Source of the DNA: Discostella pseudostelligera
Lineage: Eukaryota; Bacillariophyta; Thalassiosirophyceae; Thalassiosirales; Thalassiosiraceae
Length of the DNA: 31,786 nt
Direction: 5' to 3'
Assembly: GCA_036940085.1 (NCBI GenBank)
Contig: JALLBK010000163.1
Coordinates: 1 to 31,786, forward strand
Shown here: positions 21,461 through 31,651 of the stretch, piece by piece
Layout of the letters: the number at the start of each line of letters is the position of its first letter
Position numbering within the stretch: the first letter of the stretch is position 1
Position numbers and translations under genes: made by a program
Notes under the pieces: model-generated
What the model saw: only the letters and a program-made list of their open reading frames with translations
Databases searched by the model: none
Told to the model about the DNA's origin: nothing

Positions 21461-24356
21461 ATGCAGCCAAGTAAGCGGAACTCCAATGGTTCCATAAACT
21501 CCAACATACCCGAATTGGAAATGTCCTACAATAGCAGATCATCTCCCTCTGACGCTGGCGGCTTGGTGGCCGACACCGACGCCGCCACTGGTGTTTGTGT
21601 CACCGCCTCCTCTACCTCCTCTGCCGTGGCACAAGATCCGGAAACTACACCATCCACCATCTCCGCTAAGGAAAATCTAACAACTGATGATCAGGATGAC
21701 AAACGGAAGCGTGCACTTCTTCTCGAGGCAATGAAGAACTCATCGATAAACCCCGAAGAACGGAATTTGGCCGTACATAGTATTATTCGGGGGGAGAAGG
21801 AATCTGGTCATGAAATTAATGATGAAGACGACAGGCCTACGGGTGGTGCCATCTCGTTGAAAAATGTGGAAGATGAGGAAGAAGTTGTGGATCCTGTGGT
21901 GGGCATGTTCAAGAAAAAGAGCAAGAAGAAGGAAAAAGAAATGTTGCCGACGATGGACATGTCCTCTGAGTCGGAACCAGATGATGATGAGGAGGAGGAC
22001 GAATCGGAATTGATCTTTGAGTCAACTGACGATGAGGATGACGATGATACAGAAAAGAAGATTGGACGAGGAGCTGCCTCCACCACTTCGTCGGTGGCCA
22101 TGATGTTGCGTCGAGGAAGAGAATCGGCAGAACTACAAGCGCAACTCGATCTCGAATTGGAAAATCAAGCACGGCTCGAGGAGGAACAGAAGCAGCGGGA
22201 GGAAGAATTCAAATTATTGCGTGCTTTGGAGGTGGAGAGGGTACGAAACGAACGTGAACGGAAACAGCGATTGATGCTGCAGCTGGAGGTGCAACGACGG
22301 GAGCAAGAGGAATTGAGGAAACAACGGGAGGAAACTGAACTGGAAGGTCGACGATTGATGGAGGAGCGAGAATTGCAACATTGGTTGGAGAGGGAACGAG
22401 CACTTCATACCAGGGAGCAGCAGCAGCAGCAGCAGGAGGAGGAGGAACAACAAATATTGACAAGAGAAACAACACAGGGACAAGAAGACATGGTTCAGGC
22501 TGTGGGAGAGTTGGCGCAGCGAGGAAATATGTTGTCGGCGTCTCAGACTCTTGCTTCACGACAAGGACGGAGTTTGAACAATATGGTGGATAGCAGATCT
22601 ACTGCCGTCGCAACACCGACATCACGGTCGGATCGTAATCCACCAAGGCCACCTACTCGATACGATGGTGTCGACGACGATGAACTCAATTGGCGTCTCG
22701 ATTCGTATGTTTCCCTGTCCGACTACACTATCATTGTCAACCGGGCCAAACCTGGTCGATACTCACCCGATTTTGCCACCACGGACGTCTCTGGAATTGA
22801 CTTTGTAGTCGAATCATCATCGGGAGAAGGTGGTACCACGACTACTACCCCAAAGCGTGACGTTTACTACGTCCACAAGGCTATGATTGCGGTGGGTTCA
22901 CGCCGTTCCGAATTGTTGGGACGACGTATTCGTGATGCTGAGAATTCATCCTCACGTGGTGGGGGTATTCCCGATGGACATTCGTCGGAAGTGAATGTGC
23001 ACGAGACGGTTATGTTGGAAAGTGCCGCCGATGCCATGAGTGTGGTATTGGATTTTTGTTATTATCATGATTATCCATTGGAAATAAATGTTTCGAATGC
23101 TGTACCATTGGTATATCTTGGCAAACGATACAAGATTCGTGCATTATTGGAACAAGCGGATCATTTCGTCATGGAGAACATGGTTTCAACCACGGCCATG
23201 CACTTTTTGCTGGATGCAAACTTGTATCAGCTGGATGAGATTTTGGGTAGGGCCATTGATGTTACCGCCGCCAATTTGGCAGTGACTGTGGATTTCGATC
23301 CGATTTACAAATTGCCACCCGATTTGCTTCGTAGGATTATTTTGTCGAAGGAGATGCAATGTGATAGTGAACTTTTGAGTTTGATTGTATTTTCGTATTG
23401 CGGGGAACGTAAGTGGCAATTTGCTTATTTGGCTTTGATGGCTCTCTTTCTTCTCAGGGAAATCTCACCCGTTCTATGATACAAACTTAATAGATCACGC
23501 AAATGATATTGATGTAGAATATTTCAGAGAATTGACGAAGCCACGGATTATGCCAGACGTTGATCCAAAAGTTGCATTGATGGTACTGAAGTTCTATGTA
23601 GACCTCATACTCGCGGACGATGCAAATTGTGACATAATGGAAATATTGCTAGAGGACAGCCTTATGAATCGGTGCATTAATGTCACCGCCTTGCATTGGA
23701 AGGAGGAGATATGTGGATCCATGATAGTTGATGCCGAGTGGGAGAATTCTACTGAATCGAAGAGACAACAAAGTCGTTCATCGCGTCAGCATGCGGCGAT
23801 ACATCGTTCACTCCCACCCAAATTGCAAAATCATCTCTTGGAGAAATGCATCCTTGGAGCTAAGGTCGAAGTTGATGCGGAGAAGGCCAAAATTGAGAAG
23901 GTCGGAAGTTTTGTGAAGAATGTCGAGAGTGAGCTGGAAAGGGCAACGGCAAAACAGAGGCGAGAATGTAACGACTACCTCATTCAGATTCAACAATTGC
24001 ATCAAAAGGCAGCGGAACTGGAAGAACAACTGAATCGGAAAACAAAAGACTTGGAAGAGTACAAACAAGAACTAAAGAACTTTCGTCGTGTGCCTGGCAT
24101 ACACAACTTTGGCGAAGTGTGCAAGGATGATCCCAAAATTATCGACAAGACAAAGTGTACCTATAGCGCCAACCCGGACCATCATTATCCACTTCACAGG
24201 AGAGGGAATAATCGGCCCACGCAAATGCCTAGCAAGGGAGAAGAGTTAAAGAATTTGGCGAGAGAGAATGGATATCTCTATGACGATGGCAAGGGAGAAT
24301 TGCTTCCTGTTTTCTACTACCATAAAAAATCCGATGTTGATGCACCATGGATATGA
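21461..24356 (+). CDS. Coiled-coil BTB/POZ-BACK domain protein, 2 exons
   Basis: Predicted exons are 21461-23408 and 23458-24356 (2847 nt, 948 aa), with a 49-nt intron, the shortest in the window. Splicing is required because the unspliced frame stops at 23479. Residues ~1-210 are disordered with acidic runs. Residues ~210-340 are a Glu/Arg/Gln-rich coiled coil. A BTB fold begins near 425 (DYTIIVNRAKPG, then VYYVHKAMIAVGSRRSELL) and runs to ~540, ending in the usual VPLVYLGKRYKI helix pair. A BACK-like helical region (~550-740) follows, then a second coiled coil (~785-860) and a basic tail. BTB-BACK proteins often act as CUL3 adaptors or oligomeric scaffolds. Partners here are unknown. The BTB contains Ser/Gly-rich inserts and is divergent. 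Confidence 0.82.
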
Positions 24357-24727
24357 CATTCCTGTTAGTTGAAAGGGCGAATGCTCTGGATGAATTAGCT
24401 TGCATACTTTTGTGTATCTGTCTGTATTTGATTTCATCATTGAACATCGTTTATTGCATATTGAGATGATAATCCTAAACAGAAAATGATTAACAATTAT
24501 TATCTTAGTCTAGCGGTGCTGCGATTGCACAGTTCCATCCAGGCTGCATTGCATCATTGTAGGTAGGAAAAGCTGCCGTTACTGTACATTCATTTAATTC
24601 ATGTTATTGTTTCCCTGCCGGGATATCCAAGAAGTAAAGCATGTTGCTGTACATTCAGTTTAATTCACGTTGTTGTTGCATTGTCAGTAATATCCAAAAA
24701 GTAGAGACTTGACTTGCTCGACATGTT
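24357..24727. other. Intergenic region between convergent genes
   Basis: 371 nt between the BTB gene stop and the MFS transporter stop. No gene is visible. It contains a 65-bp imperfect tandem duplication (next entry). Confidence 0.5.
24580..24709. repeat. Imperfect 65-bp tandem duplication
   Basis: Two copies start at 24580 (TACTGTACATTCA) and 24645 (TGCTGTACATTCA). Both continue through TTTAATTCA(T/C)GTT(A/G)TTGTT and end with ATATCCAA(G/A)AAGTA(A/G)AG. One copy has a 1-nt insertion. The duplication lies in the 3' flank between the BTB and MFS genes, so it may fall in both 3' UTRs. Confidence 0.7.
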
Positions 24728-26475
24728 CTACAAAATCATGGAACTGACACTGCTCTGAGCTCTATGGTGCTTAAGAACCTTTTCATCTTTAACTTTGGAT
24801 GTTAGGTAACGAATATGTGAGCACAATCCAGCACCGATCAAGGCGATGAAGGTGAAGACATAATTTAAGTGACCGAATTCCATCCCAGTACTTCCAGCAC
24901 TATTTATTATCACGGTACACATGACACCGTATACGAGGAAGACGAACTAGATGCAGTTGCAAAGAGAATATTGAATGAGACGGCGTAGAAATTAAACAGC
25001 TTGAGTATGTGCCGCGATCACTTACGCCATAGTTCGTACCCAAATGTTTGTCACCACTGAGCTCGAGGAATATTTATAACTGTCCAGTGAGTTGGAATTT
25101 AATCGAGGAAGAAATTGAGATACAAAGAACTTACAACAGAAACGCTACAATGGCCGGCATCAAACAATAACTTGCTCCCCATAACCAAAACAATGCGCAT
25201 ACACTAACTCCAAAGGCCAATTTGCTCCCAACTGAGAGAGTATAAACCAACATGATAGCGGGAGAAATATAAGCAGACAATTCCAACGTTTCAAAGTGCC
25301 CAATGCGATCTGCAGTTGACCCCCAAAAAGTTCTCGACAGGCCACTGCATAAACAACCGAAGCATCCAACAACTGTGATAAAATGATCGTCTGCAATTGC
25401 CGTTTGACCGAAACTTTTGAATGTTGCTGAAACGTACAATCCCGTAACTCCAATGCAAATCGAGGCAGCAATGACCAGCCAACATAACGAGTCTCTTATC
25501 ATTTGTGGTGTCGTCAATTCGAATGTAACCTCAAACTTTACTCGACTACCATATCGCTGGTGCCCCCTTCCCTTTACGAGATATGATTTGGAATCTACAA
25601 CAAATGTAGGCGGTTCCTCATCGAGCATGGCCATATCGTAAACACCGATGGCACTGCCTTTATTCAATGCTGACTTCTCGCCATTTTCAGCCGACACTAG
25701 CAATGCCTCTATCGGTTCCTCATTGTTACTCGAATTGTTCAGTAAAAGTGACGCACCAACAAATCCAATAACAGCGTACATGACGCCAAGAATGCGAAAC
25801 ATATTTGGTACTCGACCAACCACGGGAGATGCCAGCGGATCATACAGTCCAGTAATCGAATCAACAGGATAATTTTCACTATTCACGAAGGATGTCGCAA
25901 TGAGCCCAGCCATGAATGGTCCTGCTCCAGTGCCTGTTGTAATGATACCGGTAACGATGCCCTTATTTTGTTTGAAATGACGAAAACCGCATAGTATAGG
26001 TGCACTGTACGATAGACCAATGCCAATGCCGGCCACCGCCTGACAATATATCAAGCTCTGCAACGTTGTGCAATATGATGACATGTAGGTCCCACCCGAG
26101 ATCATAATTGTGCCAATGTAGGCGGTTATACGTGGTCCAACTAGTTTCTCAAGTTCTCCCCCCAGATACATTGTAAGCGATTGTCCTAAAAAGACTGCCG
26201 TGTAGACGTGAAGTGTTTTATGATATGTCACATGTGGATCGAATTGTACGAGGTAAGAAGTCTGTTTGGTTTGTTTCCCGACGAGCGCAAAGAGATTAGA
26301 TAACTTGTGAGTTGGACGCAGCGCAGAACATATTATCATGTGGAGTGGTCCAACCAACAACTCTTACAACATACGGAGCAATATTTCCCCACATAGTCTT
26401 GATGCCGACAATGAAATGGAAGATTGTCCCGCCGAGGAGGGACAAACTGGCATCGATGCTGCATTCATCGACCAT
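24728..26475 (-). CDS. OFA-type major facilitator superfamily transporter, 4 exons
   Basis: Predicted exons are 26475-26368, 26261-25135, 25056-25026 and 24946-24728 (1485 nt, 494 aa), with introns of 106, 78 and 79 nt. It carries about 12 transmembrane helices, with a soluble loop of ~80 residues between helices 6 and 7. Helix 1 (LSLLGGTIFHFIVGIKTMWG), GIGIGLSYSAPI in helix 4, TGIITTGTGAGPF in helix 5, and MPAIVAFLFGDKHLGTNYG near helix 11 resemble the oxalate/formate antiporter (OFA) branch. That branch moves small carboxylates or other anions across membranes. The substrate cannot be read from sequence. The 3' splice site of intron 2 was chosen at 25058-25057 because it alone restores FGDKHLG; two nearer AGs break the frame. 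The start is the first ATG after an in-frame stop. Confidence 0.87.
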
Positions 26476-26918
26476 ATTTTGTTGTTGAATGCCTGCTCAT
26501 TCCAATTCATCGATATGATGCAATGATTTTTTGCTCTGCGCTGCGCAGAGAGTGGAGAGAGAGTGGAAGCAAGCAACACCGTCGTCGCCCGCCGCCGCCG
26601 CGAGTGCGTCTCCGCGTACGTCGCCAGCTGGCATTCCTTCCCGCCATTCTGTCATCTTTCGCGCCAAATTTTCTTCCTTCCCGCCATGTTTCAGAATTTC
26701 TTCCCGCCATTTCGAATTTCGAGGTCGGACTTATTATGACCATGACTTATGACCACATGCAGACATCGGAATGACCCCGAACTTCAACCTCGAACCCATG
26801 CAGCATCACCACATTCTCCACCCGCTGCATCCACTGCATCCACCATGGCCAATTGCCATGCTGCCGCCGGCCGTGGTAGGAGCTAATCCCATGTCAACGT
26901 GATACTACAACCAATACC
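26476..26918. promoter_or_regulatory. Shared upstream region of MFS and coiled-coil genes, dense E2F-like cluster
   Basis: 443 nt between divergent starts. TTCCCGCCAT occurs exactly at 26638-26647, 26678-26687 and 26701-26710. TTTCGCGCCAAA, a textbook E2F-type palindromic site, lies at 26657-26668. GCCGCCGCCG lies near 26590. This is the clearest regulatory cluster in the window. The likeness to E2F/DP sites is direct; the regulation is inferred. Confidence 0.65.
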
Positions 26919-28106
26919 ATGAGCATCAATATCGACTTACTATCGGATGATGTCTCCGCCCTTTCGATGGACGGCGCAAGCGCCATCGCCATGAACATAA
27001 CCTTTGCAAGACGTCGCACCAGAGATTCGGCCAACAACAACACGGTGCAACTTCGCATCCCCGAGGGCAATGAACTTCCGGTTGCGGCAGTAATCGTGGT
27101 AGATGAGGATATATTACACAACCGCAATGTTGATAGTAATCGGACGAGCGGCGAAAAGTTAATTGAGGAATTCCCGACGACACCCGAGAAGTGGCAAAAG
27201 AGGAGAGAAAAGAAGCACAAAAAGAAATCGAAGAAGCATGGAGACCGGAGCAGCAAGGAAGGAAGTTGTGGAAGTTCCAGTCGTAGAGATAATGAAAGTG
27301 AACATCGCGAGCACAGCAAGCAAAGGTGCAAATCGAAGAGGCATGGCGACAAGAGTAGCATAGATCACGATGCAGGAGGGAGTTCAACAACTTTGCCAAC
27401 GACGGATACCTCAGCCTCAGCCCCGTCGACTCCTTATTACTCAACAAAATCCGATCCAGCAACTCCACCCCGATATTCCTTCAGGAATCAAAAGAAGGAA
27501 TCCGACTTTCTCAGCTACCCACCCATTGTTTCTACCGTCGACTCTGAAAATTCAATATCTGCAGGCACTGTAACCCGGTTCTCTCGACACGAGCATACCC
27601 GATCCGTACATTCGTCATCACATCAACCGCAATCGGAGATTCGATCAGCTACTAATAATCAATTATCGCTGAGTGATAGAGAGAGCATGACAAGCATAGC
27701 AGTAGAACAACATTCGGTGCACACGTCAGGCTTCCACTCCTACGCTAACCAATCTCACGTCACAGTGGAAGACATAAACAATTTACATACTAGACTTCGG
27801 CGAGCAAAGAAAGAAGAAAAGCAGGTTCTTCGAATACACGAGCAATTAGTCAACGAAGTCAGGACGGCCAAGGCACGAGAAGATGAAGCAAAGTATCATC
27901 AACAACAAGTTTCGCTATTATTTGAAGCTGCGTCCTTAGAGCAAGAACAATTACAGAATCATTTGAACGAGTTGCATAATGAGAATAGGAAACTGGCGGT
28001 AATCTTGAATACGTTAGAAGAGAGGGAAGACGAGAGGAGATTCGTCGAAATGTTAGGTAGCATGGATGCAAAGATGAAGTCTTACAAAGTCAAGAAATCG
28101 AAGTAG
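26919..28106 (+). CDS. Unrecognised coiled-coil protein with Lys-rich patch
   Basis: Single-exon gene, 395 aa, starting at ATG 26919 (ATACCATGA). I do not recognise the family. Residues ~90-145 are very basic (KKHKKKSKKHG, then a second KSKRHGDKSS repeat), like a nuclear localisation or nucleic-acid-binding stretch. Residues ~145-285 are Ser/Thr/Pro/His-rich and probably disordered, with possible SP/TP phosphorylation sites. Residues ~290-375 form one continuous coiled coil (NNLHTRLRRAKKEEKQVL, ending LNTLEEREDERRF). The end is basic (KVKKSK). The divergent promoter has a strong E2F-like cluster, so a cell-cycle or replication-linked nuclear role is possible but unproven. Confidence 0.7.
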   Translation: MSINIDLLSDDVSALSMDGASAIAMNITFARRRTRDSANNNTVQLRIPEGNELPVAAVIVVDEDILHNRNVDSNRTSGEKLIEEFPTTPEKWQKRREKKHKKKSKKHGDRSSKEGSCGSSSRRDNESEHREHSKQRCKSKRHGDKSSIDHDAGGSSTTLPTTDTSASAPSTPYYSTKSDPATPPRYSFRNQKKESDFLSYPPIVSTVDSENSISAGTVTRFSRHEHTRSVHSSSHQPQSEIRSATNNQLSLSDRESMTSIAVEQHSVHTSGFHSYANQSHVTVEDINNLHTRLRRAKKEEKQVLRIHEQLVNEVRTAKAREDEAKYHQQQVSLLFEAASLEQEQLQNHLNELHNENRKLAVILNTLEEREDERRFVEMLGSMDAKMKSYKVKKSK

Positions 28107-28434
28107 CTGCAGGCTTGAGAGTTTGGGTGAACGTTGATACACGATACACGATACATAGTGATAATGCAGGTTAATGCAATAAGCGTAACGACCAATTTGC
28201 CAAATCATTATCATTATTCACTGGGGAATATCCGTGCCGTTTCGTATTCCAGGATGTTGATTGAGAATTGCGCTTCCAACCCAATCCAGCCATCACGATG
28301 TGGCCAGCCAGGTCATTGGCGACAAAATGGCGGGAAGAAGGGTTTGGACAAAGTTGTGGCGGGAAGAAGAGTGAGGCGATAGTTTGGCGAATCCGCGTCC
28401 ACAGTCACATAACCACAAAAAACCTTCACTGACC
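28107..28434. promoter_or_regulatory. Upstream region of SNRNP40 with two E2F-like sites
   Basis: 328 nt between the coiled-coil gene and SNRNP40, in the same orientation. It also holds the 3' end of the upstream gene. ATGGCGGGAA (28327-28336) and GTGGCGGGAA (28356-28365), both continuing as GAAG, lie 70-108 nt before the start codon. A short direct repeat GATACAC(G) occurs near 28137-28150. Confidence 0.45.
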
Positions 28435-29908
28435 ATGACGGCCGCCGCAGACGACGAATACGACGCCTCCTTCCGTCCAGTCGAAGAAGATGGCAACGAC
28501 AAAGACGACGAGCCTCCCACCAAGCGATCATGTCACGATAATACTAATTCCAAAGATTCCAACAAAGTCATTCTCTACGCTCCACCCCTCGAGGATGACA
28601 ACGAGCACCTGCACAGTAGCAACATTCGCACCTCCTCCCTCTCCGAGCCGACAATGAAGCTCTCCGGTCACAAGGGCAGCGTCTACTGTCTCTCCTATGA
28701 TCCACAAGGCGAACTACTCTGCAGTGGATCATTCGATTCCACCGTTCTCCTATGGAAGGCATCGGGTAACTGCGAGAACATTGCCGTCCTCACCGGGCAT
28801 AAGAATGCCATTCTCGATGTTACCTTTACCAATGATTCAGAAAAAATTATTACCGCCAGTGCCGATTACAATTTGGGAGTGTATGATTCGTATACTGGAG
28901 AACGGATTAAGAGATTTATGGGGCATAGGGGGATTGTGAATGCTGTGGATGTTTGTCGCGAAGGGTGAGTTATGTTGCTGCCAACGGTGCACTCAATGAT
29001 GTTGCATTGGATATCATTGTGAATACAGAAACCCCCCTGTTTCTAATCTTCTTTAACTCTTCTCTCTGATCAATGATCATCCCTCTCTCTAGATCGGCAG
29101 CACTTGCAGTAAGCGTTAGTGATGACTGTACAGCCAAATTATGGGACACTCGTGTCCGTGGCGAGGTGGGTTGCCTCACGGACAATTATCAACTCACGGC
29201 AGTAGCCTATGCCAATGATGGCAATGTTGTATACACGGGTGGGATAGATAATTGTATTACAGCATGGGATGTACGACAGATGCATAAATCTATGACTATG
29301 AAGGGACATACAGGTGAGGAGAAGAAGGAAATGGTGCTGTGCAACGTCAGACTTTTTCGTCACGCAAGTATCTTATGGTGTGCCATTGTTTGTTTCTTCT
29401 GCCACCACAACAACAACACCATAGATACCATCACATGTCTTGCACTCAATCCCAAGGGAACGCATCTCCTTAGCAATTCCATGGATGGAACATTACGCTC
29501 ATGGGATATTCGACCATTCATTGACGATTCGTCGGGGAAGAAGAAACGACATGACAAAACATTTGTCGGGGGAACGCACAATGCCGAGAAGGGATTGCTC
29601 AATTGTGCGTGGTCGGCGGATGGATCGATGGTTACTGGAGGCAGTGCGGATAGGATTGTTCATATCTGGGATGAGTTGAGTGCGGAAGAGGTGAGTGATA
29701 TTATTGTTTGGAGGGAAAGTGCACGATCCTCTCCGTGAATCCATCATGTGACTAATCGATTGATCATGGATGCTTCCTCTACTTGAAATAGCTGTATGTC
29801 CTACCGGGACACAATGGATGTATAAACTCGGTGATCTTTCATCCAAAAGAACATGTTGTTGCGTCGGCGTCATCTGACAAGACAATTTTTGTCGGTGAGC
29901 TATCATAA
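28435..29908 (+). CDS. SNRNP40: U5 snRNP 40 kDa WD40 protein (SNRNP40), 4 exons
   Basis: Predicted exons are 28435-28964, 29093-29313, 29425-29690 and 29792-29908 (1134 nt, 377 aa), with introns of 128, 111 and 101 nt. It is a seven-bladed WD40 protein after a ~70-residue acidic, disordered N-terminus. Blade signatures include LSGHKGSVYCLSYDP, GSFDSTVLLWK, GHKNAILDV, ERIKRFMGHRGIVNAV, SDDCTAKLWDTR, TGGIDNCITAWDVRQ, LSNSMDGTLRSWDIRPF, GSADRIVHIWDE and LPGHNGCINSVIFHP. It ends SASSDKTIFVGEL. These closely follow the SNRNP40/WDR57 family, a PRP8-associated U5 snRNP component. This is the second spliceosomal gene in the window. The start ATG is in a GACCATGAC context. Intron 2 is a multiple of three and has no stop in frame. 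Confidence 0.95.
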
Positions 29909-30067
29909 GCAAAAGCGGTGATCTTCTGCACGGCAGTCTATCTATAGTCCACATCCGGGTTATACTGAACTTATCTATCTGCCATGGGGTCTACCATATT
30001 TGTTGACACAATATTCAATTGTCTAAGCTCCCTAGCACATACTCATAAGTAATCTTGACATTAAAAG

Positions 30068-31651
30068 TTATTTTGTCTTGGAGTGCCTTACATTACCAAA
30101 ATAAGATCTTTTGCCTTGATATCTTCCTGCTCGCTGCGGATTCCGATCATCGTGTCTTCTTGATTGATGTCTTTTATTATTCGGACTACTCTCATTACAT
30201 TGTTTGCTCAGAGAAACAGTTCGATCGGCATTCATATGGTACCCTGCAAGCTTTGCAAGTTCGAAGTCCAACTGAAACTTTGCGCTGCAAAATCTTACCT
30301 TCTCGATGTCACCCTTCTCGACTGGGTATTCTTTTTTGATTGCTTCAGCAACCGCTTGTGCCAATATGGACTCCACTCGTATCATTGCATCATTAATAGC
30401 GATGCTCGGTATATATCTCCCAGTTTCCAAGAATCGTTGCAGATTTCGAACATATAATGTCCTTCGATCAACTTTAGGCAAAAATCGTTTCCCATGTATC
30501 TCATCATTATAATCATCGACCGAAATCTCCTTATTACCATGGCTCTTGCGATACTCTCTCCTTGAAACGTGATCACGTATCATATTACAAGCTTCCATCC
30601 CACCGAAAGCAATAAACTCGACTGGTCGTCCACTCAATGAGGCAGCTTCCAACGCAGCCTGAAACTCTCGTGGACGAGTGTTCGTATTTCCCCATGATAT
30701 TGACGCCATCGGCGAATGTATGAGAGAGTTTGTTGCATAGATTTTGAGAAGATGCTGAGCTTGATCAATCGCCGATAATGCTTCTACTGACGACGACGTC
30801 TTGTGAGTAGAGTTACTCTCCTCGTTCGTCATCTTTTGCATCAGTTCTAATGGCCGAGGACGAAAAACACTTTCGACGATGAACAAATCAATCATTTTTG
30901 GAAGTGGTTCAGCAGGAACTTGATCGTCATTTTCCTCCTTTCTTCCACATTGATGAAGTTTAATTATTTGCTCTGCCGCAGAAATGAGGTCCTCCCGAAC
31001 TGAAACACTACCTTTATTATCTTCGTCTCCCGATAGACGCATCACGAACTCTTCGGCACTTATAATTCCTCTCAGACGTTGTAAGACTAAAATCAACTCT
31101 TGATTGCTCGGATCACGTATTCTATCCTCAATTGACTTTTCATAAATTACTTGATTTCGTGGAAGATCATGTGATGCACCATCGCCTGACTCAACATTCG
31201 AGGTTGAGCATTGAAGGAAATAATTGGTCAAAACTGGAATGTACACGAGTTCTTGGTCATCGATGGTTATATCTATTCCGGAGACGTATTTCATTTCTTT
31301 TGACAATTCTGAGTAGCCCTCCTCATTTTTATGAAATGACTTGCCAAATATATGTTTCAGTATTGTTGTTTTGCCAGCACACTGCGGCCCTACTGTGATG
31401 TACAATGTACCCTTAGGATTGGAAGTATTCGACGTTGTTTTTATCGGTGAGTCCGATAGCCGCATTTTAACTGCAGCGCGTTGAATATTGTCCATAACAG
31501 CACCATCCATGTTGTTGTTCAATGTAAGATATCTCGAATTATGACAGTGACAGCGGCGAATGGGAGCAACCAGGGGTAACGCTCGACGATGTGGTTCATG
31601 AAAGCCACAGATGACGATGATTGGAATCCAAAATGCTACTCCTAGTACCAT
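30068..31651 (-). CDS. P-loop NTPase of unrecognised family (possible kinase), with N-terminal hydrophobic leader
   Basis: Single-exon gene, 527 aa from ATG 31651. It has a clear Walker A at 88-96 (GPQCAGKTT), preceded by a GTLYITV strand, as in AAA_33-type P-loop kinases. GIDITIDDQ (~115-123) could hold the acidic catalytic residues, but no second motif is decisive. Residues 1-17 (MVLGVAFWIPIIVICGF) are hydrophobic and may be a signal or membrane anchor. Translation might instead begin at an internal Met (MDGAVMDNIQR, about residue 48). The C-terminal ~40 residues are Arg/Lys/Asn-rich and may bind RNA or be disordered. I do not recognise the family beyond the P-loop. It converges with SNRNP40, with 159 nt between stop codons. 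Confidence 0.7.
   Translation of the reverse strand: MVLGVAFWIPIIVICGFHEPHRRALPLVAPIRRCHCHNSRYLTLNNNMDGAVMDNIQRAAVKMRLSDSPIKTTSNTSNPKGTLYITVGPQCAGKTTILKHIFGKSFHKNEEGYSELSKEMKYVSGIDITIDDQELVYIPVLTNYFLQCSTSNVESGDGASHDLPRNQVIYEKSIEDRIRDPSNQELILVLQRLRGIISAEEFVMRLSGDEDNKGSVSVREDLISAAEQIIKLHQCGRKEENDDQVPAEPLPKMIDLFIVESVFRPRPLELMQKMTNEESNSTHKTSSSVEALSAIDQAQHLLKIYATNSLIHSPMASISWGNTNTRPREFQAALEAASLSGRPVEFIAFGGMEACNMIRDHVSRREYRKSHGNKEISVDDYNDEIHGKRFLPKVDRRTLYVRNLQRFLETGRYIPSIAINDAMIRVESILAQAVAEAIKKEYPVEKGDIEKVRFCSAKFQLDFELAKLAGYHMNADRTVSLSKQCNESSPNNKRHQSRRHDDRNPQRAGRYQGKRSYFGNVRHSKTK

Noticed and set aside
22209..22559. Minus-strand frame of 116 codons within the BTB gene
   Set aside because: It is the complement of the Glu/Gln/Arg coiled-coil codons and has no gene-like features of its own.
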